This document shows, piece after piece, positions 1-5,465 of a stretch of 6,206 bases of DNA. Under the pieces are notes generated by a model. It did not search any database. It was not told the DNA's origin and worked only from the letters and a program-made list of their open reading frames with translations. The DNA comes from Sphingomonadales bacterium (GTDB lineage Bacteria; Pseudomonadota; Alphaproteobacteria; Sphingomonadales; Sphingomonadaceae): NCBI GenBank assembly GCA_020200935.1, contig JAIVHR010000197.1:1-6206 (forward strand). Reading direction: 5' to 3'. Every line of letters begins with the position of its first letter. Position 1 is the stretch's first letter. Made by a program: the position numbers and the translations under genes.

Positions 1-15
1 GCTTCGACCGGCGCG

Positions 16-78
16 TCAGTCCCCCGCCTGCCCCGGCGCGAGAATATCGAGCGCGGCGGCGACCAGCGCCTCGGTGGC
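16..78 (-). pseudogene. Orphan 3' end of the M20 amidohydrolase gene
   Basis: Read on the minus strand, this stretch encodes the last 20 residues of the M20 amidohydrolase found at 3885-5213 (from ATEAL to GQAGD) and ends in TGA at 16-18. Similarity to that protein stops abruptly at 78; the frame stays open further right, but only through DNA that belongs to the radical SAM gene in another frame. It therefore has no start, no catalytic residues and no gene body. The simplest reading is that this was the original chromosomal end of the M20 gene, cut off when the 79-3886 segment was inserted. The homology is seen directly; the order of events is inferred. Confidence 0.8.
18..78. repeat. Left copy of 61-bp direct repeat (putative att site)
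   Basis: This stretch aligns without gaps to 3887-3947 at a constant offset of 3869 bases. Only three positions differ: 31 (C versus T at 3900), 34 (C versus T at 3903) and 46 (A versus G at 3915). All three are silent third-codon positions in the M20 frame. Similarity ends sharply at both edges. The copy lies outside the three-gene insert and 26 bp beyond the radical SAM stop codon. Confidence 0.9.
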
Positions 79-104
79 AACTATCGTGACCTGTCTCTTC
101 GGTC

Positions 105-1148
105 TCAGCTCAGAGAGTAGGCCGATTTCCCCACGGCAGTTTGGATATCGGGTTTGAGAAACAGATCGCACCAGACCGAAAAGGCCGCGTACCATTTTTC
201 GCGCCCCCCGGACGAAAGCTTGTCGGGGCGCTGCTTGATGTAGCTTCCCAGCGACATCGCGTAAGCGCGGCATTCGCCGCAATCTAGATTGGGCGAACAG
301 CATTTCCCGTCACTCTCGGTCCGGTCCGCCGCATAATGACGCCAGTCGTGCGAGAGCCGGTTGCCGCAATTTTTCGCAATGCCATGCTCGTCGAGATCAT
401 AAAGCGGGTCGGCCGAACACAGCCAATCGAAATAGGCTTCCGAGAACAGTACCGTTTCGGGATACCGCGCGGCGAGCTCGCCGGCGATCGCGCGTGCCTT
501 CGCCAGGCTGTCGCGGTCGAAATTGAGGTTTCGCTCCTTGCTGCTGAACCGGAAGAAATCGTCGCGAATGACGTCACCCTCTTCGCGCCCCAGCTGTTCC
601 AGATAATTCGCCGTCGGCGTGTACATGCTGAAGGTGATTCGGGCGCCGCGGTCGCGGCATTCGAGTACGACCTCTTCGGCTTCATGCAGGTTGAGCGGGT
701 TCAGCGTCATCACAAACACAGCGCGTGGATCCTGCGCGAAATTCCGGAACGCCTTGCCATTGCTGTCGGCGCCGCGCAATTCGGCGGCCGTCTCCGATCC
801 TCCCCAGATCGATATGTGCAGACGGTAGCCGATGTCCTGGGGGATTTTGATCGTACCGTTGGTGAAGATCACGCCATCGGGGATGTGCTTATAGGCAATT
901 CGCAAGATATCGGGCGCCAGCGCCGGTTCGGCGCCGGCGAGATAGGCGAAGTTGACGCCGCGCGCCGCTTCGTCCGCGAAAAGACGGTCCCACGCGACGA
1001 GATCGGGATCGTCATCGTGATCGAGATAGTCGTCACCGGCAAAAAAGAGACAGCCTTCGCAGCGCAAGTTACACCGGTTCGTGACGTCGTAATTGCTGCC
1101 TTGAAAGCGCTGCAACCGATGCATCCGCCCGATGGGTTCGTCGTGCAT
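105..1148 (-). CDS. Radical SAM protein with extra C-terminal cysteines
   Basis: This 347-residue protein is a radical S-adenosylmethionine enzyme. The 4Fe-4S binding motif CxxxCxxC is at C26, C30 and C33 (RCNLRCEGC), close to the N-terminus as usual. A GGEP-like SAM-binding element appears as GAEP at 72-75, followed by strand segments FTNGT (95-99) and HISIWGG (111-117). The C-terminal third has C244, C261, C283, C284, C290, C293 and C327, including a CxxC at 290-293, which suggests a SPASM- or twitch-like domain holding an auxiliary cluster, though the full SPASM spacing is not met. The start is supported by GGGAG 10 bases upstream. It is transcribed divergently from the dioxygenase gene, 158 bp away, and its stop lies 26 bp from the left direct repeat. 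The substrate is unknown; peptide or small-molecule modification is possible. Enzyme class is secure, specific function is not. Confidence 0.9.
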   Translation of the reverse strand: MHDEPIGRMHRLQRFQGSNYDVTNRCNLRCEGCLFFAGDDYLDHDDDPDLVAWDRLFADEAARGVNFAYLAGAEPALAPDILRIAYKHIPDGVIFTNGTIKIPQDIGYRLHISIWGGSETAAELRGADSNGKAFRNFAQDPRAVFVMTLNPLNLHEAEEVVLECRDRGARITFSMYTPTANYLEQLGREEGDVIRDDFFRFSSKERNLNFDRDSLAKARAIAGELAARYPETVLFSEAYFDWLCSADPLYDLDEHGIAKNCGNRLSHDWRHYAADRTESDGKCCSPNLDCGECRAYAMSLGSYIKQRPDKLSSGGREKWYAAFSVWCDLFLKPDIQTAVGKSAYSLS

Positions 1149-1158
1149 TTCGAATTCA

Positions 1159-1163
1159 CTCCC
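1159..1163 (-). promoter_or_regulatory. Ribosome binding site of radical SAM gene
   Basis: On the minus strand this reads GGGAG and lies 10 bases before the ATG at 1148. It favours that start over the internal in-frame ATG at 1124, which has no clear Shine-Dalgarno sequence. Confidence 0.5.
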
Positions 1164-1295
1164 GTACGCAACCGTCCGCCGGGCCCGTTGCGCCTGCCAA
1201 CGAAATCGGCATTTATTCCTACTGGCTTATGCAACTTTGGATGGCGGATGCGCCGCAATACGCCCTATATCGGCGCGATAGCAACGGGGAAACGT

Positions 1296-1299
1296 GGAG
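1296..1299 (+). promoter_or_regulatory. Ribosome binding site setting the dioxygenase start
   Basis: GGAG lies 7 bases before the ATG at 1307. The alternative in-frame ATG at 1229 has no such site and would add 26 residues unlike a TauD N-terminus, so 1307 is preferred. Confidence 0.6.
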
Positions 1300-1306
1300 T
1301 AACGCG

Positions 1307-2347
1307 ATGAAGACGATGCCGATCAACAATGGGGTCGAAGTTACCGATATCGATCTTATGGATGACGACGAATGCCGCGAACTCGGCCGACTCGTCGCGC
1401 ATGAATGCGTCGTTTTGGTCCGCGACAAGGTGCCCGAGAAGCGGCTGCACGATATCCATATGCTCTGGGGGCAGCCAAGCCGGGCGATTGTCTATCGCTA
1501 TGTCGGCGACCGCCTGCTCAAGGGCCGGCACTGGCGCAGTGTATTGGCGAGCCTGACGCACCTGGCTTCGGCCGTGGAACATGTCGCGGGTACGACCGGG
1601 ATGGTCCGCGTCAGCTTCGAGCGGGACGAGAAAGGACGGCCGACCGGTGCCTTCACCAACGGCAAGCTCGACTGGCATAGCGACCAACAGGGCTATCACG
1701 ACAGCCAGCGCATCGTTGGGCTGATGAGCCTGTGGGGATCCAAGAACAGCCAGACATCGTTTCTGTGCACCGCCCCCGTCTATGACGCGCTAGACACCGA
1801 AGACAGATCGATGGTCGACGAACTCGTGTCGGTCTGGACCTGGGACGGCGGCTCGATGAGCGAGGAGCTGATAGAGTCGCAGAAGGAGGTCGTGCGCTAC
1901 AATCAGGTGCCCTATCCGAATATGGAAACGCGGCTGCTCGGACATACCGTAACGGGCCGCCCGGGCATCCACTTTCCGAGTCACAGCTTCAGCCATTTCA
2001 GGGGCATGTCGCGCGAGGACAGCCTCGCCTTCCGCGACCATCTCTGGCAGAAAATCAACCGCCCCGAGAATATCTACACGCACGACTGGTCTGACGGCGA
2101 GATGATGTTCATGGACCAGAACATCACTCTGCATGCGCGGCCGACCAACGTGACCGAGGGCGATACGCGCACGATGAGCCGGATGATTTCCTATCTCGAC
2201 AAGCTGTTTCCGGGCAACGGGCCGGCCGATCATGTGCTCTATGACGGCAGAAAGCTCGACCATGAAACCTTTGCCGGGATGGTCGATGAGCAGCGGCGGA
2301 AGGAATTCTATGGCGAAGACACTCGCGAATTGGCCGGAGTTAGCTAG
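1307..2347 (+). CDS. TauD/TfdA-family Fe(II)/2-oxoglutarate dioxygenase
   Basis: This 346-residue protein has the layout of the TauD/TfdA family, which couples oxidation of a substrate to decarboxylation of 2-oxoglutarate at a non-haem iron. The iron-binding HxD is at H124 and D126 (LDWHSDQQ) and the distal histidine is H276 (NITLHARP). The 152-residue gap between H124 and H276 closely matches the 156 known for TauD (H99/H255). Arginines R288 and R292 (DTRTMSR) follow at the distance expected for the residue that holds the 2-oxoglutarate carboxylate. The N-terminus (GVEVTDIDL...VLVRDK) also resembles TauD-type proteins. At 346 residues it is longer than TauD (about 283), with extra sequence before the HxD motif. 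There is no signal peptide, so it is probably cytoplasmic. Its end overlaps the convergent hydrolase gene by 8 bp. The substrate is unknown; the class is well supported by the facial triad. Confidence 0.9.
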   Translation: MKTMPINNGVEVTDIDLMDDDECRELGRLVAHECVVLVRDKVPEKRLHDIHMLWGQPSRAIVYRYVGDRLLKGRHWRSVLASLTHLASAVEHVAGTTGMVRVSFERDEKGRPTGAFTNGKLDWHSDQQGYHDSQRIVGLMSLWGSKNSQTSFLCTAPVYDALDTEDRSMVDELVSVWTWDGGSMSEELIESQKEVVRYNQVPYPNMETRLLGHTVTGRPGIHFPSHSFSHFRGMSREDSLAFRDHLWQKINRPENIYTHDWSDGEMMFMDQNITLHARPTNVTEGDTRTMSRMISYLDKLFPGNGPADHVLYDGRKLDHETFAGMVDEQRRKEFYGEDTRELAGVS

Positions 2348-3749
2348 CCGGGATAGCCAGACCTTCGGCGAGTATCTTGAGTAGGCTTTCCGGCGAGCGC
2401 AGAGTCATGATCGGCGAATGGGTGGAGACGCCTTTCATCGGATGCAGCGTGACTCCTGGACGATCGCCGAGCCGCGCCGCATGGATCGGATCTTGAGGAT
2501 GATCTTCGCCGAAATAGATCGCTATGGGCAAGCTGTGCGAACTTTCATCGAGCCAGGTCAGGAGGTCCCACTCCTTCTCGTCAAGTGCTCGCGCGATACG
2601 CCGTCGAAAGGCGCTCCCCCGCGTATCGAACTCGGCGATATCCGGCGACATCGTGCTCGGCGGACTAAAGCAGAGCGTTGCGCGCGCGCGCAGGAGCAAG
2701 CCGTAGACGATCGCGCCAAATCCGCCCGCGGACAAGCCGAACGTCGATATTTTCTCGATACCGAGGTCGGAAACGATTTCCCGCAACCGGACGATAGTGC
2801 CGTCGAGGTCCGGCGCAAGCGATCTCAGCCCCCGCACATAGTTGAGGCGGCGGCTGTCGCGCACGATCAGCGCAGTCGCGCCAAGGCTGGCGAGGTAGCG
2901 GTAGAAGGTCCCGGTCCTCAACAGCGTCTGGTTGTCGATCCCCGAGAAAATGATGACCGCACAATGATCGCCCGGATTATGGCCGAGCAAGATTTCGCCG
3001 CTCTCGTCGAGCGCCTTCAGCTGCGTCTCGCTCGCCGGCGCGTCGATCAGCTGCCGGAATATCCCGCCGATGTGCTCGTCGCCGGGGCTGTCCGCGTCCA
3101 GACGGCGGGCCTCGCTCTCGGCGGCTTGCCAGTCCGAATGCAGCAATTGCCAGCGCAGCGCTTTCGCACGTAATTGGGACGAAGCATCGCTACCCAGCGT
3201 TTCGATATAACGTTCGACGCGCGCTCGCTCCGCAGGACGAATCTCCACATTCTCACCCAGGGAAAGGAGATGGACGGGATCTTCGAAAATTTTCGGATGC
3301 TCGTCGATAAACGCGCGCGCAACCTCCGGCCGGCCCCAATATTCGAGAAGTTGAACGAGAATAATATGCGGACCCGACGTATCGGGGGCGCAATCGCACG
3401 CCTCACGGAATACCCTTTCCAAGCGTTCCGGCTCTGAGGTGTCGCCAAGCATCAACGCAATCCATTGCGAATGGGGCGGATCCCGAAAGAGCCTTGCGGC
3501 GATTTCGGGATCGAGCAGTGCGATGACCGTGTCGACCTGATCCTCGCTATCTGCATTCTCAAGAGCCTGAAGATACGCCCTTGTGGGTGCGTTGAGCGCC
3601 CACGGCCCATCTCCGAGCGCGGTGAAACGCGCTTTGAATTCGTCGGGATCGATGTCGTCGGGATTATCGAATAATGCGACGAAATTCGATATCTTGGCTT
3701 CCTTTTCCGCCCAATCCGTCTGAGCCACCACCCTCATCCTTCTACGCAT
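2340..3749 (-). CDS. Helical-repeat protein with alpha/beta-hydrolase domain
   Basis: This predicted 469-residue protein has two parts. Residues about 15-240 are predicted helical with TPR-like alternation of A/L-rich helices; no repeat unit is clear enough to name. Residues about 262-460 form an alpha/beta-hydrolase fold: a first strand CAVIIFSGI (263-271), the nucleophile elbow GLSAGG with S340, then a CFSPPS segment, a likely acid D416 (FGEDHPQD) and a likely histidine H444 (STHSP). The catalytic triad is therefore complete. The domain recalls TPR-linked hydrolases of alphaproteobacterial polysaccharide loci (G-S-x-GG, then FSP), so esterase or acyltransferase action is plausible but unproven. 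The start at 3749 has GAGG 8 bases upstream. A longer frame from ATG 3776 lacks a binding site, and ATG 3737 is also possible. No signal peptide or membrane segment is evident. The gene is more AT-rich than the right-hand genes. Confidence 0.85.
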   Translation of the reverse strand: MRRRMRVVAQTDWAEKEAKISNFVALFDNPDDIDPDEFKARFTALGDGPWALNAPTRAYLQALENADSEDQVDTVIALLDPEIAARLFRDPPHSQWIALMLGDTSEPERLERVFREACDCAPDTSGPHIILVQLLEYWGRPEVARAFIDEHPKIFEDPVHLLSLGENVEIRPAERARVERYIETLGSDASSQLRAKALRWQLLHSDWQAAESEARRLDADSPGDEHIGGIFRQLIDAPASETQLKALDESGEILLGHNPGDHCAVIIFSGIDNQTLLRTGTFYRYLASLGATALIVRDSRRLNYVRGLRSLAPDLDGTIVRLREIVSDLGIEKISTFGLSAGGFGAIVYGLLLRARATLCFSPPSTMSPDIAEFDTRGSAFRRRIARALDEKEWDLLTWLDESSHSLPIAIYFGEDHPQDPIHAARLGDRPGVTLHPMKGVSTHSPIMTLRSPESLLKILAEGLAIPAS

Positions 3750-3757
3750 CCGACACG

Positions 3758-3761
3758 CCTC
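3758..3761 (-). promoter_or_regulatory. Ribosome binding site setting the hydrolase start
   Basis: On the minus strand this reads GAGG, 8 bases before the ATG at 3749. The upstream ATG at 3776 is preceded by an AT-rich stretch (GAATT) without any Shine-Dalgarno sequence, so the 3749 start is preferred. Confidence 0.45.
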
Positions 3762-3873
3762 ATACCGCCAAGCCATAATTCAATGCTGTGCCGCTGCAAC
3801 AAGATACTGCGGAGCGGCCCGTCGACGTTGTCCGACAGATCGCTTTTGATGTTTTTGCTGGCAGTTTCCCAGG

Positions 3874-3911
3874 CTCGCGCCGCTCTAGTCCCCCGCCTGT
3901 CCTGGCGCGAG
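3874..3911. repeat. 8-bp inverted repeat across the right junction
   Basis: CTCGCGCC (3874-3881) is a perfect reverse complement of GGCGCGAG (3904-3911), with a 22-base gap. One arm lies in the insert and the other in the right direct repeat, spanning the M20 stop codon. The left direct repeat keeps GGCGCGAG (35-42) but has no partner arm at the same place. It could be a core recombination site or a weak hairpin after the M20 gene; no T-run follows on the M20 coding strand. In GC-rich DNA an 8-bp match may be chance. Confidence 0.4.
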
Positions 3912-5213
3912 AATGTCGAGCGCGGCGGCGACCAGCGCCTCGGTGGCGGTCGAGATCACGGCTTCGGCGTCGGGCGCCCAGAAGGCGCTGTGGAGCGAGG
4001 GCAGATCGGCCTCGCCGGCCTCGGCCGCGTCCCAGCGGTCCTGCGGCACGCCGCCGACCCAGAAGAGCAGCGACTGGACATGCTCGGGATCGGCGCGGCG
4101 ATAGCGCGAGAAATCCTCGCCGCCCATCACCGCTTCGGTCTGCATCACCCGGTCGCCGAAACGTTCGCGGAAGACCGCGCCCATCCGCTCGGTGAATTCG
4201 GGGCTGTTATAGACCGCCGGCGTATATTCGTCGCGGCGCGTCACTTCGGGCCACCGGTCCTCGGGCAACCCGGCGACCATGCCCTCGGCGCGCGCGATCC
4301 GCTCGATCCCCGACAGCAGCTGCTCGCGAACCTCGTCGGTATAGCTGCGGACGGTGAGCAGCAATTGCGCCTCGTCCGAAATAATATTGTGCTTGGTGCC
4401 GGCATTGAAGGCACCGACGGTGACGACGGCCGGCTGCTGCGGATCGACCTCGCGGCTGACCAATGTCTGCAGCGCGCCGACGATCCGCGCGCCGAGCACG
4501 ATCGGATCGCGCGTGGTGTGCGGATAGGCGCCGTGGCCGCCGACCCCGCGGACATGGATGTCGACGCTGTCGACATTGGCCATCGCATATTCGGGCGTAT
4601 AGCCGATCGTCCCGGCCGGCGCCGAGGCCGAGTCATGGAAGGCGATCGCGTAATCGGGCCTGGGAAAGCGCTCATAGAGCCCGTCCTCGAGCATCATCCG
4701 CGCGCCCGCGCCGCGCTCTTCGGCGGGCTGGAGGATCGCCACCAAAGTCCCCGACCATTGATCGCGCATCGCCACCAGCTGGCGCGCCGCGCCGACCCAG
4801 GCCGACATATGGGTGTCATGCCCGCAGGCATGCATGACCGGCGAGGTGATCCCCTCGTCGGTGGTCGCGGTCACTTCGGAGGCGAAGGGCAGCCCGGTCT
4901 GCTCGCGCACCGGCAGCGCGTCCATGTCGGCGCGCATCAGCAGCACCGGACCCGGCCCGTTCTCCATCACCGCGACGACGCCGGTGCCGCCGACGCCTTC
5001 GGTCACCTCGAAGCCCATCTCGCGCGCCATCGCCGCCAGATGCGCGGCGGTCTCGTCTTCCTGGAAGGAGAGTTCGGGGTTGGCATGGAGATGGCGGTAG
5101 AGCTCCATCAGCTCGGGCATCTGCGCCTCGACGCCTTGATCGATCGCATCGGCGGGCTGGGCATGAATGGGCGCGGCGAACAGCAGCGGCAGGGCGTAAA
5201 GAAGGCGGTGCAT
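3885..5213 (-). CDS. Secreted M20D-family metallo-amidohydrolase
   Basis: This 442-residue protein belongs to peptidase family M20, subfamily D (hippurate hydrolase / N-acyl amino acid amidohydrolase type), which removes an acyl group from an N-acyl amino acid or similar amide using two metal ions. Recognisable landmarks are MRADMDALP (93-101), HACGHDTHMS (128-137) with metal-binding C130 and H132, QPAEE (162-166), H193 in AFHDS, GGEDFSRY (364-371) and H408 near the C-terminus. Residues 1-18 (MHRLLYALPLLFAAPIHA) look like a cleaved signal peptide, so it probably acts in the periplasm. The length is normal for the family plus a signal. A strong AGGAG lies 6 bases before the ATG. Its last 20 codons and stop lie in the right direct repeat, so the present 3' end was probably supplied by the inserted element without changing the protein. 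The natural substrate is unknown. Confidence 0.93.
   Translation of the reverse strand: MHRLLYALPLLFAAPIHAQPADAIDQGVEAQMPELMELYRHLHANPELSFQEDETAAHLAAMAREMGFEVTEGVGGTGVVAVMENGPGPVLLMRADMDALPVREQTGLPFASEVTATTDEGITSPVMHACGHDTHMSAWVGAARQLVAMRDQWSGTLVAILQPAEERGAGARMMLEDGLYERFPRPDYAIAFHDSASAPAGTIGYTPEYAMANVDSVDIHVRGVGGHGAYPHTTRDPIVLGARIVGALQTLVSREVDPQQPAVVTVGAFNAGTKHNIISDEAQLLLTVRSYTDEVREQLLSGIERIARAEGMVAGLPEDRWPEVTRRDEYTPAVYNSPEFTERMGAVFRERFGDRVMQTEAVMGGEDFSRYRRADPEHVQSLLFWVGGVPQDRWDAAEAGEADLPSLHSAFWAPDAEAVISTATEALVAAALDILAPGQAGD
3887..3947. repeat. Right copy of 61-bp direct repeat (putative att site)
   Basis: This is the partner of 18-78, with 58 of 61 bases identical. It contains codons 423-442 of the intact M20 gene and part of its TAG stop. 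Its CCA and GGA codons, where the left copy has CCG and GGG, are the more AT-rich choices. This fits a copy brought in by the lower-GC insert, leaving the left copy as the original. Confidence 0.9.
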
Positions 5214-5219
5214 GAGGGT

Positions 5220-5224
5220 CTCCT
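5220..5224 (-). promoter_or_regulatory. Ribosome binding site of the M20 gene
   Basis: On the minus strand this reads AGGAG, 6 bases before the ATG at 5213. It is the strongest Shine-Dalgarno sequence in the window and fixes the start immediately before the signal peptide. Confidence 0.7.
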
Positions 5225-5253
5225 GAAGTTCTTAGAGGCGTGTAGGCCACATC

Positions 5254-5457
5254 TCCCCCTCCCTTTCAAGGGAGGGGGTCAGGGGGTGGGTGCGTGTTCG
5301 CGAAGCGGACACGCTCGGCTCGAAGAGCCGACAAGGGCATCGAGCCCTTGCCGACTCTTGCCCCACCCCTACGCCCAGTGACGGGTGAACAGCGCCCCGC
5401 GCTGTTCAGGCCATGCCGGGGGCATGGCCGACCCGGCACTCCTGAAGGGGAGGGGGA
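5254..5457. repeat. Composite stem-loop element with terminal inverted repeats
   Basis: This noncoding 204-bp stretch is almost entirely palindromic. Outer arms TCCCCCTCCC (5254-5263) and GGGAGGGGGA (5448-5457) are perfect inverted repeats. Inside, in order, lie: an 11-bp hairpin at 5255-5278; a 10-bp stem at 5292-5314 with one G-T mispair and a GAA loop; a perfect 7-bp stem at 5315-5331, also with a GAA loop; a perfect 7-bp stem at 5332-5350; a perfect 10-bp stem at 5386-5408 with a CCC loop; and a perfect 9-bp stem at 5409-5429 with a GGG loop. GGGGTGGG (5283-5290) can also pair with CCCACCCC (5362-5369) to enclose three of these stems. It sits between two minus-strand genes and has no T-run after a stem. 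It resembles REP/MITE-like intergenic repeats; family identity and function are not established. Confidence 0.75.
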
Positions 5458-5465
5458 ATTCTTAT

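Larger units (their letters stand above)
1149..1306. promoter_or_regulatory. Divergent intergenic region, presumed promoters
   Basis: These 158 bp separate the start codons of the divergent radical SAM and dioxygenase genes, so promoters for both probably lie here. An inverted repeat CGCAAC (1167-1172) / GTTGCG (1187-1192) surrounds a GC-rich core and could be an operator. A weak plus-strand candidate is TTGCGC (1188-1193), a 17-base gap, then ATTTAT (1211-1216). It fits consensus poorly, and the -35-like part overlaps the right arm of the inverted repeat. The middle of the region is locally AT-rich (about 1200-1240). No regulator gene is present inside the insert. Promoter function is inferred from gene layout. 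Confidence 0.35.
79..3886. mobile_element. Putative 3.8-kb genomic island between direct repeats
   Basis: The segment is bounded by 61-bp direct repeats derived from the 3' end of the M20 gene, and that gene stays intact on the right side. It carries three closely packed genes: radical SAM enzyme, TauD-like dioxygenase and helical-repeat hydrolase. Hand-counted GC in 60-base samples is 60% at 541-600, 63% at 1921-1980 and 48% at 3241-3300, against 72% at 4501-4560 and 77% at 5881-5940. Elements that use a gene's 3' end as target and rebuild it with their own copy are known, typically through tyrosine recombinases, but no recombinase is encoded here. The element may be a non-autonomous or decayed island, or an insert acquired by homologous recombination with a related strain. 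The repeats and cargo are seen; mobility is inferred. Confidence 0.65.

Noticed and set aside
16..303. A 95-codon open frame on the minus strand that ends with the M20 tail sequence.
   Set aside because: Only the last 20 codons match the M20 protein. The rest lies within the radical SAM gene in another frame and has no ribosome binding site, so it is a gene remnant and not a new protein.
1229..1306. A 26-residue N-terminal extension of the dioxygenase.
   Set aside because: The start at 1307 has GGAG at the right spacing, and the extension has no ribosome binding site and no resemblance to the family.
1149..1306. A RiPP precursor peptide gene next to the radical SAM gene.
   Set aside because: No short frame with a ribosome binding site and a leader/core pattern is present in this gap or in the gap at 3750-3886.
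336..1310. A long plus-strand open frame across the radical SAM gene.
   Set aside because: It is antisense to a gene with a clear CxxxCxxC motif. Its own translation shows no recognisable domain and it runs past the divergent intergenic region.
79..3886. An integrase, transposase or toxin-antitoxin gene inside the insert.
   Set aside because: All coding capacity is taken by the three described genes. No recombinase motif or second small gene pair is seen on either strand.
3783..5381. A 532-codon plus-strand open frame opposite the M20 gene.
   Set aside because: Long antisense frames are common in GC-rich genes. The translation is Arg/Gly/His-rich without a domain, while the minus strand has the full M20 motif set and a signal peptide.
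5254..5457. CRISPR array or ordinary rho-independent terminator.
   Set aside because: The stems differ in sequence and have no regular spacers, so it is not CRISPR. No stem is followed by a T-run on either strand, so a simple intrinsic terminator is not supported.
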